From Bacteroidales bacterium (lineage in GTDB: Bacteria > Bacteroidota > Bacteroidia > Bacteroidales > UBA7960): a stretch of 9,543 nucleotides of DNA. The stretch's first letter is position 1; the number at the start of each line of letters is the position of its first letter. The position numbers and the translations under genes were made by a program. The stretch lies in assembly GCA_003554665.1 (NCBI GenBank), contig PWGY01000134.1, positions 1 through 9,543 of the forward strand, given 5' to 3'. The notes below the pieces were generated by a model that was not told the origin of the DNA, made no database searches, and saw only the letters and a program-made list of their open reading frames with translations. Positions 1 through 6,736 of this stretch are shown here, piece by piece.

Positions 1-1337
1 ATGATGTGTGACTCGAGGGTGTTCACTGGCTGGCGCAGGTGGCCGATCCGTACTCCCTCAGACAGTAACCCCATAAACTGATAAGGAAAGTTGTCCTGCA
101 GCACGTTGACCGTGTTTCCAACTGTAACAATGGTGTTTCCCGGGTTGAAAATATAGGCACTTCCAATGTTCTCCGGATGATGGAAAGAACCATTGTAGCA
201 GGCATCCAATATCATCAGGCGGGCATTGGATGTCATATTGTCGATATCTTTCACGTACAGGTTCCCGCGTTGATCCAGCTCCTCCCGGCTGGGGAAATCA
301 TCTGAGGGGCTTGTATGATGCATCCATTCGGTGGGAATGCCGGAACGCATGGCAAAGTTTTCCATTTGCTCCTCACTGGAGCCGGCATCCTGCATTCTGT
401 TGATGGAGTGCCGGATTCTTTCGGCATATTCATGCATGTCGTTGGTGGGGGCGTATCCGCCATGCAGATGCTGGATGTCAATGCTGCCATGTTTGGTCAT
501 CAATGCAACGTCCAGTTCTTCGCGTTGCAATTCATTGATCAGATGCGCTTTGATATGATCATCCATTCCAAAGGTCATGAACCGGAATGAATGACCGGGT
601 TCGTTTAGCCGGGGGAATTGCTGACTCAGTGCAATTCTTTCAGATGCCCATGCCACCATACATTCAGAATTGGAGGCATGGCCCAGGAAAGTCAGCAAAT
701 GGTTCATTTCATTTTGATCCCTGCGGTCTTCAATTACTTTGTAGAGGTAATCTTCAATTTGTGCATAAGGATCTCTGCCTTCTTCCTGGGGGCGGATTCG
801 TCCCGAATAAATGTCAGAACTTATATGCTGGGCCGAATTCTCTGTGAGTCTGTAATAGTGCCAGGAGGGTCTGTCTTCGTCCTGCCCGATATATTCGAAA
901 TCCAGATCGAAATCATCATAAAAGCGGTCAGAGGCTACGGAGGATTGTTCCCGGGGAAAGTTTTCCTCATGCATCTTGAAGGCCGTGGTCATATGTTGTG
1001 CTTCCCTGATCATGGCCACCGGGATGTCACCGACAAATACAACTCCTTCGAGTGTTGGATCGGCATCGTGTAAGGCTTGTATTTCACGACGGACATGGGT
1101 TGGATCTTCCCACTGATCTGCCATGATATAAGTGGACAATTCCTCTGATGATTCAAGCATGTCCCGGTAAGCATATACTGCATCATTGACCTGCTCATAG
1201 GTTTCCTGGTCAATGACAATGGCAAAGGATGCATCGTGTTCGCGGGTGGGCTCGGCAATATTGGTTTGTGCATGCCCCGGGTTAACGCTGATTGACAGTA
1301 GAAAAAAACTGAACAACAATATTTTAATGGATATCAT
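1..1337 (-). CDS. C25-like (gingipain-type) cysteine peptidase paralog, secreted, 3' end outside window
   Basis: This partial gene is open from the ATG at 1337 to the window edge (445 codons, no stop). An in-frame TAA lies a few codons upstream, which fixes the start. Residues 1-23 form a signal peptide ending GHAQ with no lipobox Cys, so the product should be periplasmic or secreted rather than lipidated. It aligns throughout with the 732-aa protein encoded just upstream (about half identical by eye). Shared C25-like landmarks are VGDIP (residues 102-106), SDRFYDDFD (136-144), YSGRIRP (177-183), HGS with His283, and DACYNG with Cys380. These correspond to the gingipain layout: a VGD-type strand, an SD..Y segment, a GR strand, then the catalytic His-Gly and Cys-x-Asn-Gly. 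Catalysis as a cysteine endopeptidase is inferred. A HEAT-repeat tail like that of its paralog would lie beyond position 1. It is separated from the upstream operon by an intrinsic terminator, so it is probably transcribed from its own promoter. It is truncated by the window edge and shows no sign of being a pseudogene. Confidence 0.85.
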   Translation of the reverse strand, partial: MISIKILLFSFFLLSISVNPGHAQTNIAEPTREHDASFAIVIDQETYEQVNDAVYAYRDMLESSEELSTYIMADQWEDPTHVRREIQALHDADPTLEGVVFVGDIPVAMIREAQHMTTAFKMHEENFPREQSSVASDRFYDDFDLDFEYIGQDEDRPSWHYYRLTENSAQHISSDIYSGRIRPQEEGRDPYAQIEDYLYKVIEDRRDQNEMNHLLTFLGHASNSECMVAWASERIALSQQFPRLNEPGHSFRFMTFGMDDHIKAHLINELQREELDVALMTKHGSIDIQHLHGGYAPTNDMHEYAERIRHSINRMQDAGSSEEQMENFAMRSGIPTEWMHHTSPSDDFPSREELDQRGNLYVKDIDNMTSNARLMILDACYNGSFHHPENIGSAYIFNPGNTIVTVGNTVNVLQDNFPYQFMGLLSEGVRIGHLRQPVNTLESHI

Positions 1338-1423
1338 AATATATGATTAAGTTTAAAAAGTTGAATTACCTGGTGGATAGTTTGGTCGCAATTACGCGGC
1401 CATGCTCCTGAAGAAGCGGCCTT
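1338..1423 (-). promoter_or_regulatory. Likely promoter/leader region of the second C25-like gene
   Basis: These bases lie between the terminator of the upstream operon and the ATG at 1337. Because the terminator should stop read-through, the promoter of the downstream gene is expected here. I see no good match to the Bacteroidota -7 consensus TAnnTTTG; a TTG followed about 20 bases later by TAATTCAA is weak. An interrupted near-palindrome (GGTCGC-N6-GCGGCC, one mismatch) at 1384-1401 could be an operator. The last 25 bases before the start are A/T-rich and have no Shine-Dalgarno sequence, as is usual in this phylum. Confidence 0.3.
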
Positions 1424-1470
1424 TAATAAAAAAAGTGCCAGGTGTGGAAAAACCACCTGGCACTTTTGGT
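1424..1470 (-). terminator. Rho-independent terminator after the HEAT/C25-like gene
   Basis: Arms at 1431-1444 and 1454-1467 are perfect 14-base reverse complements (AAAAGTGCCAGGTG / CACCTGGCACTTTT) around a 9-base loop. Read on the minus strand, the stem is followed directly by seven T residues (complement of the A run 1428-1434). It begins about 13 bases after the stop codon at 1480. On the plus strand only four T residues follow, so it is mainly a minus-strand terminator. It ends the four-gene operon and separates it from the paralogous gene at 1337. Confidence 0.9.
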
Positions 1471-1479
1471 CCGTAGCTT

Positions 1480-3678
1480 TTAGGATCCGTAGGCTTTGAT
1501 CCGGTTAAGTGTTTTCCTGGCTTCCTGCCGGATTGCCTTATCTTCAAGTTCATTGTCTTTGATGCGGCGACACATTTCTTTGATCAATTCTTTGTTGTAT
1601 GAGTGTGTAAACCAACCTAGTGCTTCAATGATTCGGAGTCGCAACTCTTTGTTATCGCGCGAGTTTAATGCGATGTCAGCGTAGGCGGGTACATTAAAGT
1701 GGTAATTGTAGTTTCTCAGGGTTCTGATTTCCGATATCCGCGTGGAGGTCTCCTCACCGGTGTCCCTGATAACATCGAGGTCGCTGAGTACCCGTCCGTC
1801 AGCCATCCGGAACAGCATATCTTTGAGTTCTTCCTTGTGATATAGGGTGGATTCTTCATATTGCTGCTCAATCTCCCTGCGAAGCGTTTCCTTGTTCATG
1901 AAGGCAGCGGCATTCCGGGCATTGAAAAGAACCCTCCTGGAAGCGGCATCCTCAAATTGTACACTGACCAGTGCAGATACCAGTTCGTCGCGGCCGGTTT
2001 CTCCGATCATTTTTACGGCATGGCGACGGATCAGTTCATAGGGATCGCTGACGGCCATTTCCAAAACCTGGTGGAAATGTTCGCCGTCATAATTGTAAAG
2101 GAGACGCAAACATTGCATTCTGACGCTCTTTTTCGGGGAATTGTTGTAGGTTTCCAGCAATAGCTCCGGCAAGCCTGGATAATTGTTTTGATGGAGCATT
2201 TCCAGTGCCAGCGCCTGAATGGCAGGATCCTGATGATCCAGTGCATTTTCCCATGTGCTTGTGTGGTTATTGCGCAGGGTAATCTTTCCGTTCCAGTCGG
2301 TTGCTTGGGTACTATGGAAATAGTGTGTGGGGTCCCCGATTATATGGCTTTCCAGTTCGTTCTGAAACCTTGCCCAGTGGCCGATGCGCACCCCTTTGTT
2401 GAGCAGCCCGATGAGCTGTGTGGGCCAGTTGTCCTGAATTACATTGACAGAATTTCCGATTCCTGCAATGGTTTTCCCTTCACTGAATACATAGCTTCCT
2501 GCGATGTATTCATCCTGATGAAATGCGCCGTTGAAGCAGGCATCAAATTTCATTATTCTTGCATTGGGAGTAATCTGTTCAATATCCGGGATGTAAATGT
2601 CAAGGCTGGCGCTGAAAATGCTGTCCTGCTTTGTGATTTCCGGATCCATTGCCCCGTCGAACCATGCCCGGGGTACCCCGTGTCTTTCCTGGAAACCCCT
2701 GATGGTGGCCTCCGGATCGTCACCCCTGTTGTGGGCATCCCGAAGCCTGTTGCGCAGAAAACGTTTTACGTTTTCAATGGAAGGACCGATGCTGCTTACA
2801 TTGGGCCATCCGTCAAGATACTGGACGGTGGGGGAGCCATGGTTTGACATTATGATCAGGTCAAGCTCAGGACGCTGAATTTCACTCAATAACTGATTTT
2901 TGCTGAAGTCTGCCATGTCGGTGAACAAATAACTATACGAGTTGCCTGGAGTTGACAGATGGGGGAGCTGCTCGCGGTAGGCTATTCTCTCTCCACCCCA
3001 TGCCACCAGGCACTCAGAGTTATAACCATGCCCGGCATATGTGGTCACATGTTCCAGCGGGTTTTCCTGCTGGCGTTCAGCAACCACCTTCTTCAGGTAC
3101 TCACGGATCTGCTCGTGAGGATCCCGGTCATTTTTTGGTGGTCTGATCCTGCCGCTGTAAATGTTAGTGGAAACTTTCTGGGCAGAGCCAGGATCCAGTG
3201 AATAGTAGTGATAAAGGGGCTGTTCTTCATCCTGTTCAAGATAGTTGAACTTCAGGTCAAAATCATCATAGAAACGATCTGAAGGAACTGAAGAACGTTC
3301 GTAGGGGAAGCGTTCCTGATCCATTTTGAATGCAGAGGTAAGGTGTTGGGCATCGCGGATCATCGGGATGGGAATATCACCGATCAGTACGGTTCCTTCC
3401 AGCGGCGGATTGGCTTCTTCATACAAGTTTTGCAGTTCTTTTCTGATCTCCTCCGGATTGTCCCAGTTTTCCGCCAGCAGGTGGGTGTATAATCCCTCTG
3501 ACTCCAGAAGTGCCCTGTAGGCATCTACTGCTTCAGCAGTTTGTTCGTAAGTGGCTGAATCAATGACAATGGCTACAGCCGTTTTCTCATTCTTCTGATT
3601 GCAGGAGTTGATCCCCAATATGATAACAGCAAGCAAAACGCTGTTGATTAGGGCTATACTCCATTTATACCGCTTCAT
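1480..3678 (-). CDS. C25-like (gingipain-type) peptidase lipoprotein with C-terminal HEAT repeats
   Basis: The product is 732 aa from the ATG at 3678. I prefer that start because it gives a compact lipoprotein signal peptide (MKRYKWS, then a hydrophobic stretch, then INSC) with lipid-modified Cys26. The frame stays open to an ATG at 3741, which would add 21 Lys-rich residues. Cys26 is followed by NQK, not an acidic run, so a periplasm-facing anchor is likelier than surface export. Residues 33-460 carry a C25-like order of landmarks: LIGDIP (98-103), SDRFYDDFD (133-141), YSGRIRP (174-180), a hydrophobic strand ending in His280-Gly-Ser, a strand ending DACFNG with Cys381, and a closing IIGDP (446-450), similar to the GDP motif ending many C25 domains. 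Gingipains have His-Gly and Cys-Val-Asn-Gly at the equivalent places. Residues about 477-732 are amphipathic helical pairs of the HEAT / PBS-lyase type, for example around DPYELIRRHAVKMIGE (545-560), probably a protein-binding scaffold. It is the last gene before the terminator. Peptidase activity and substrate are inferred. Confidence 0.85.
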   Translation of the reverse strand: MKRYKWSIALINSVLLAVIILGINSCNQKNEKTAVAIVIDSATYEQTAEAVDAYRALLESEGLYTHLLAENWDNPEEIRKELQNLYEEANPPLEGTVLIGDIPIPMIRDAQHLTSAFKMDQERFPYERSSVPSDRFYDDFDLKFNYLEQDEEQPLYHYYSLDPGSAQKVSTNIYSGRIRPPKNDRDPHEQIREYLKKVVAERQQENPLEHVTTYAGHGYNSECLVAWGGERIAYREQLPHLSTPGNSYSYLFTDMADFSKNQLLSEIQRPELDLIIMSNHGSPTVQYLDGWPNVSSIGPSIENVKRFLRNRLRDAHNRGDDPEATIRGFQERHGVPRAWFDGAMDPEITKQDSIFSASLDIYIPDIEQITPNARIMKFDACFNGAFHQDEYIAGSYVFSEGKTIAGIGNSVNVIQDNWPTQLIGLLNKGVRIGHWARFQNELESHIIGDPTHYFHSTQATDWNGKITLRNNHTSTWENALDHQDPAIQALALEMLHQNNYPGLPELLLETYNNSPKKSVRMQCLRLLYNYDGEHFHQVLEMAVSDPYELIRRHAVKMIGETGRDELVSALVSVQFEDAASRRVLFNARNAAAFMNKETLRREIEQQYEESTLYHKEELKDMLFRMADGRVLSDLDVIRDTGEETSTRISEIRTLRNYNYHFNVPAYADIALNSRDNKELRLRIIEALGWFTHSYNKELIKEMCRRIKDNELEDKAIRQEARKTLNRIKAYGS

Positions 3679-3780
3679 GATCGACAAATTTTTGGGTTTG
3701 TGTTTTTTGTGCTGAAACTTTTTTCTTTTTTTCTGAATCATCTGGAATTTGGTCAGGATATTATTAAATGTAACGGGCCA

Positions 3781-5379
3781 TCAGTAGAGCATGCCCAGAG
3801 ATAATTTCAGGTGGTTTCTTGCTGTGTCTTCATACCTCGGGGAGATATCAGAGCTGGTCAGGTCATACCGGGTTGCTTCCAGCCTGAGGTAAAACGGGCT
3901 GTTGATGGTATTGCCGATATTGAAACTATAAGTGGCGTTTATGCCAAAGATCGCATAATCAGTAGTCAGATAGTGGAAGTCCGGGACGGTTACATTGTCA
4001 CTGATGTCTGAACGTTCTCCCTCCATCAGTTCATGATGGATTGACAACTCCTCATCCAAAGACATGTTATACCCGGCAGTTAAGCCGAGGTGCAGGTTGT
4101 TTTCGGCAATGGTGAAGTTCCTGGCCCCGTTGAGCATCAGCCGGAAGTCGGCAAACTTTTTGGTTGAAAGGGGAAGCAGATAGCGCATATCACCACTTAT
4201 GAAGCCTGCTTTTAGTCCCGTCATCCAGTCATAATCATTGTTGGCCCTTTTTCTGTAAAACCGGTAATCTATCCCGGCATGAATGTGGTCTGCCCGGTAT
4301 CTGGTGGAGGTGGCAAAGGTAACCCATTGCTCAAGGCTGTTGTCGTAAGACTGGTTGTGCTCGATTCCGGTAAATTCATTCAGGTCAAAGTGGCCGGTTA
4401 TCCGGTGCAATGAATTGGTTCTTCGCAGCTTTAATCGTATGGAGGTTTCAATGGTCATTTCATCCAGCTCGCCTCCGTGCTGAATGACGGATGAACCGTC
4501 ACTGACTTCTTCATTGTAAAAACGTATGTCTGCGTCAGCGATGAGGCTGCCCCTGCTGAATGTGTATGCGTAATTGACGCCTCCTCCAAAGCCGGTGCCC
4601 TCATAGGAGCGTGAATAGCTTCTCATGAAGCCCCGGCGAAATTCTCCTACACCACGCATTTTATACCAGCGATGTTGAAGGTCGTGATTTACCAGTGTAA
4701 TACTGAGGTCTTCATTTCGATTGCTTATAAAACCAGTAACTCCGAGATCGGAATTGTTTCCGACAGTAAAAAGCAAGCCGGGCTTGACCTGGATTTTTTG
4801 TGTGTGGTTAACGGGTCGTGGATCATTCTGCCTGGCACCAGTGTAAAGTTCATAATGTGCTTCAATTCCGGCATAGAATAACCCAAACAACCTTCCGCTG
4901 GCAGCGGTGAAATTCAGGTTGTAATACTGTTTTGACCAGTCGCCCCCCTCCACATCTGAAAATATATATGGGGTTCCCCTGAAAGGATCCATCACATTGC
5001 CCCATTGCCTGTCTTTTTCTTCAAAGCTGTGAAAGGTAAATTCTCCCCGGAAGGTCATTTCGTCCAATGACTGGTACCTTTCGGTGTTGAAACCGAAGGT
5101 GTTGACCTGCGATGCTTCCTGGGGCCGGTAAAAATCTCCTTCGTCAATCTTGTAGGTGAAGTGGCTGTTTCCCAGGTTGTGCATATTGGTCAGGGATAAT
5201 CCGGCCGGATTGGATGTGCCTTCCCAGATGTTGTATTCTTGTAGATATTCCAGCCAATGCGGGGAAGCGGGCAGGGCTGGCACTCCTGCATCCTGGCCTT
5301 TTGCTTGAAATGGAAGGGCCAGTGTGATCAGGCAAAACACAATCTGTGGGAACTTTGATGAAAAATGATTTATGGCCAT
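3781..5379 (-). CDS. DUF6850 family outer-membrane beta-barrel protein
   Basis: This 532-aa protein has a signal peptide (residues 1-28, ending FQAKG before Gln29-Asp) and a mature part dominated by alternating hydrophobic and polar beta-strands with many aromatic residues, ending KLSLGMLY with a terminal Tyr as in outer-membrane barrels. I recognise it as the DUF6850 family from its length, the early NPAG segment (57-60), the DPFRGTPYIF and WSKQYYNLNF blocks (131-157), and the GARQNDPRPVN segment (181-191). No plug domain or TonB box is present, so it is not a second TonB receptor; role and substrate are unknown. In Bacteroidota, proteins of this kind are found beside DUF4876 and TonB-receptor genes, as here, suggesting it acts with them at the outer membrane. 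The start at 5379 is the ATG that gives a normal signal peptide; no Shine-Dalgarno is seen. Its leader holds the 13-bp hairpin at 5432-5462, which could adjust its expression relative to the upstream genes. Confidence 0.8.
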   Translation of the reverse strand: MAINHFSSKFPQIVFCLITLALPFQAKGQDAGVPALPASPHWLEYLQEYNIWEGTSNPAGLSLTNMHNLGNSHFTYKIDEGDFYRPQEASQVNTFGFNTERYQSLDEMTFRGEFTFHSFEEKDRQWGNVMDPFRGTPYIFSDVEGGDWSKQYYNLNFTAASGRLFGLFYAGIEAHYELYTGARQNDPRPVNHTQKIQVKPGLLFTVGNNSDLGVTGFISNRNEDLSITLVNHDLQHRWYKMRGVGEFRRGFMRSYSRSYEGTGFGGGVNYAYTFSRGSLIADADIRFYNEEVSDGSSVIQHGGELDEMTIETSIRLKLRRTNSLHRITGHFDLNEFTGIEHNQSYDNSLEQWVTFATSTRYRADHIHAGIDYRFYRKRANNDYDWMTGLKAGFISGDMRYLLPLSTKKFADFRLMLNGARNFTIAENNLHLGLTAGYNMSLDEELSIHHELMEGERSDISDNVTVPDFHYLTTDYAIFGINATYSFNIGNTINSPFYLRLEATRYDLTSSDISPRYEDTARNHLKLSLGMLY

Positions 5380-5431
5380 GGCATCTGGTTGTTATAATTA
5401 TATACCGGGGTATTTTTGGAAGTGTTGCCAG

Positions 5432-5462
5432 GGCAGAGACACAAAGCGGTTGTGTCTCTGCC
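5432..5462 (-). other. Perfect 13-bp intercistronic hairpin without U-tract
   Basis: Bases 5432-5444 (GGCAGAGACACAA) and 5450-5462 (TTGTGTCTCTGCC) are exact reverse complements around a 5-base loop. In the minus-strand transcript the hairpin begins 38 bases after the DUF4876 stop and ends about 50 bases before the DUF6850 start. The bases that follow (CCTGGCAACACTTCC) have no U-run, so it is not a standard intrinsic terminator. A mini-hairpin (CGCC-TTCA-GGCG, 5476-5487) precedes it. Possible roles are mRNA 3'-end protection, a processing site, partial attenuation, or a protein-binding palindrome. Confidence 0.7.
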
Positions 5463-5500
5463 ATATGACAACTATCGCCTGAAGGCGGTTGAAAAGACGA

Positions 5501-6688
5501 TCAGTCAAAAGATCCTGGTGTGGGTGTTTCCAGCACTTCAAAATCTTCAGAAGCATTGTTGGTATTTTGCAATACGTGTCTGCCATCAATGATGTTGGAG
5601 GTTTTCCTGCGTATGCTTTCTCCGACATAAGTTCCGCTGCACCAGATCATGCCGCTGTCGATGCTTGCGGGCAGCCGCTTATATGGGAGGCTCTCTTCAT
5701 CCCGTCCGGCTTCCACACCGTCAATGATGTATTCAACGGGTAACTGCACGTATTCAGTATCTCCAGCTGCGCCGGGTTGTGGCATTCTATCCAGGTCTTC
5801 AAAATCATCCACGCGGAAAATCACCGGTGCCGGTCCGAAAACGGAAGCGAGGAAGTAGAATCCGGCTCCGTGATACAGCATCTCCATATTGGGTACACCA
5901 GCATTGTCAACATCTCGGGTGTCTTCGCGGTCAACAAAGGTTTCGAAATCTGCAATTGACCCTGAGTAGGGTGTGTCCGGGTTGCCATTGGGGTCTTCCC
6001 GGTGGTTTGTTCCGTTCTGGGAAATGATGAAGCTTTCGCCTGGCTCAATGGGGTGGTCTTCACCGCTGCCGGGCACCCGCCAAACACTGCTAAGGTACAC
6101 ATGATCCGGGTCATCACTCCAGCCTTCGATGCTTTGTGTGGCCCCTGCCGGATGTGTCGTGGCCAGTATCAGACCGTCTGCATATACCGTTTCGGTGGAG
6201 TTATTATAGATCTCATAGAACTGATCAAGGAAATACACTCCGCCTTCAGGTGTGTTTGAACCTGTATAATAGATCTCTTTGAATACCAGATCACCGGCCT
6301 GGCCTCCAGCAAGTTCAATTGTCTCGTCAATCGGGTCAGTTCCCGAAACAATAATATCGGAAGCACTTCCGGCCAGAATGATCTCCTCGGCGATGCCGGT
6401 TTGTTCTTCTGCCTCTTCCGGAGAAAGGGTCAGACTGGCTGCAAGGCTGTATGTGCCGGCTGCCAGTTCAGTGAAGACTGCAGAACCAGTTTCGTCAGTG
6501 GTAAGGGTGGTGGTGCTCTGGGTCTGCATATCTGTCAGCTCCACCGTAGCTCCGACTGCATATGCGTCAGCATACACTTCAGGGTATTCGACATGTACCC
6601 GGAGGTCAGCTGTTTCTACTGTGTCGTCTTCGCATCCCCACAATCCGATTACGGCTGCAAGAATGATAAAAATGCTTAGCTTTTTCAT
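5501..6688 (-). CDS. DUF4876 domain surface lipoprotein
   Basis: This 395-aa lipoprotein has a short signal peptide and the lipobox LWGC with Cys19. The residues after the Cys are Glu-Asp-Asp, an acidic run resembling the lipoprotein export signals of Bacteroidota, so display on the cell surface is likely. Residues about 27-127 form an Ig-like or carboxypeptidase-regulatory-like beta-sandwich (VGATVELTDMQTQSTTTLTT, then an AGTYSL turn). From about 134 comes the DUF4876 core, including LVFKEIYYTGSNTPEGG (134-150) and DQFYEIYNNSTETVYADGL (155-173), which resembles lamin-tail-type beta domains (FxEIYN followed by a DG turn). The C-terminus (RKTSNIIDGRHVLQ and SEDFEV..TPTPG) also fits that class. 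It starts 48 bases after the TonB receptor stop. In SusC/SusD systems the partner lipoprotein sits at this position, so a substrate-capture role with the receptor is a reasonable inference. It is not a SusD homolog: it is beta-rich, not TPR-like. The substrate is unknown. Confidence 0.85.
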   Translation of the reverse strand: MKKLSIFIILAAVIGLWGCEDDTVETADLRVHVEYPEVYADAYAVGATVELTDMQTQSTTTLTTDETGSAVFTELAAGTYSLAASLTLSPEEAEEQTGIAEEIILAGSASDIIVSGTDPIDETIELAGGQAGDLVFKEIYYTGSNTPEGGVYFLDQFYEIYNNSTETVYADGLILATTHPAGATQSIEGWSDDPDHVYLSSVWRVPGSGEDHPIEPGESFIISQNGTNHREDPNGNPDTPYSGSIADFETFVDREDTRDVDNAGVPNMEMLYHGAGFYFLASVFGPAPVIFRVDDFEDLDRMPQPGAAGDTEYVQLPVEYIIDGVEAGRDEESLPYKRLPASIDSGMIWCSGTYVGESIRRKTSNIIDGRHVLQNTNNASEDFEVLETPTPGSFD

Positions 6689-6736
6689 GTTTTTTGTTTT
6701 TGGTTAATAGGTGCAAATAATTGAAATTAAGGGGGT

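Noticed and set aside
251..1273. Several short open frames on both strands (251-490, 315-590, 618-1073, 1010-1273) that could suggest a broken region
   Set aside because: Minus-strand translation from 1337 is continuous to the window edge and aligns with the neighbouring paralog, so these are shadows and the gene is cut only by the window.
2188..2847. Plus-strand open frame of 219 codons inside the C25/HEAT gene
   Set aside because: It lies antisense within a well-supported gene with recognisable motifs; its translation has no domain or signal peptide and is Cys- and Pro-rich, as expected for a shadow frame.
3025..3032. His217-Gly (AGHGYN) as the catalytic His of the HEAT/C25-like protein
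   Set aside because: The gingipain topology places the catalytic His on the strand just before the Cys strand, which fits His280-Gly-Ser. At the His217 position the paralog has His-Ala instead of His-Gly.
1..3678. Caspase-like/CHAT plus HEAT as an anti-phage defence module
   Set aside because: Both proteins have clear export signals and sit with outer-membrane uptake genes, which fits envelope function; no cytoplasmic sensor or other defence gene is visible.
3765..3772. TACATTTA on the minus strand as a Bacteroidota -7 promoter box (TAnnTTTG) before the C25/HEAT gene
   Set aside because: Seven of eight positions fit, but no -33 element was recognised and such A/T-rich matches are common by chance; the close spacing suggests co-transcription.
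5432..5462. Intercistronic hairpin as an intrinsic terminator
   Set aside because: No T-run follows the stem in either direction, in contrast to the terminator at 1424-1470.
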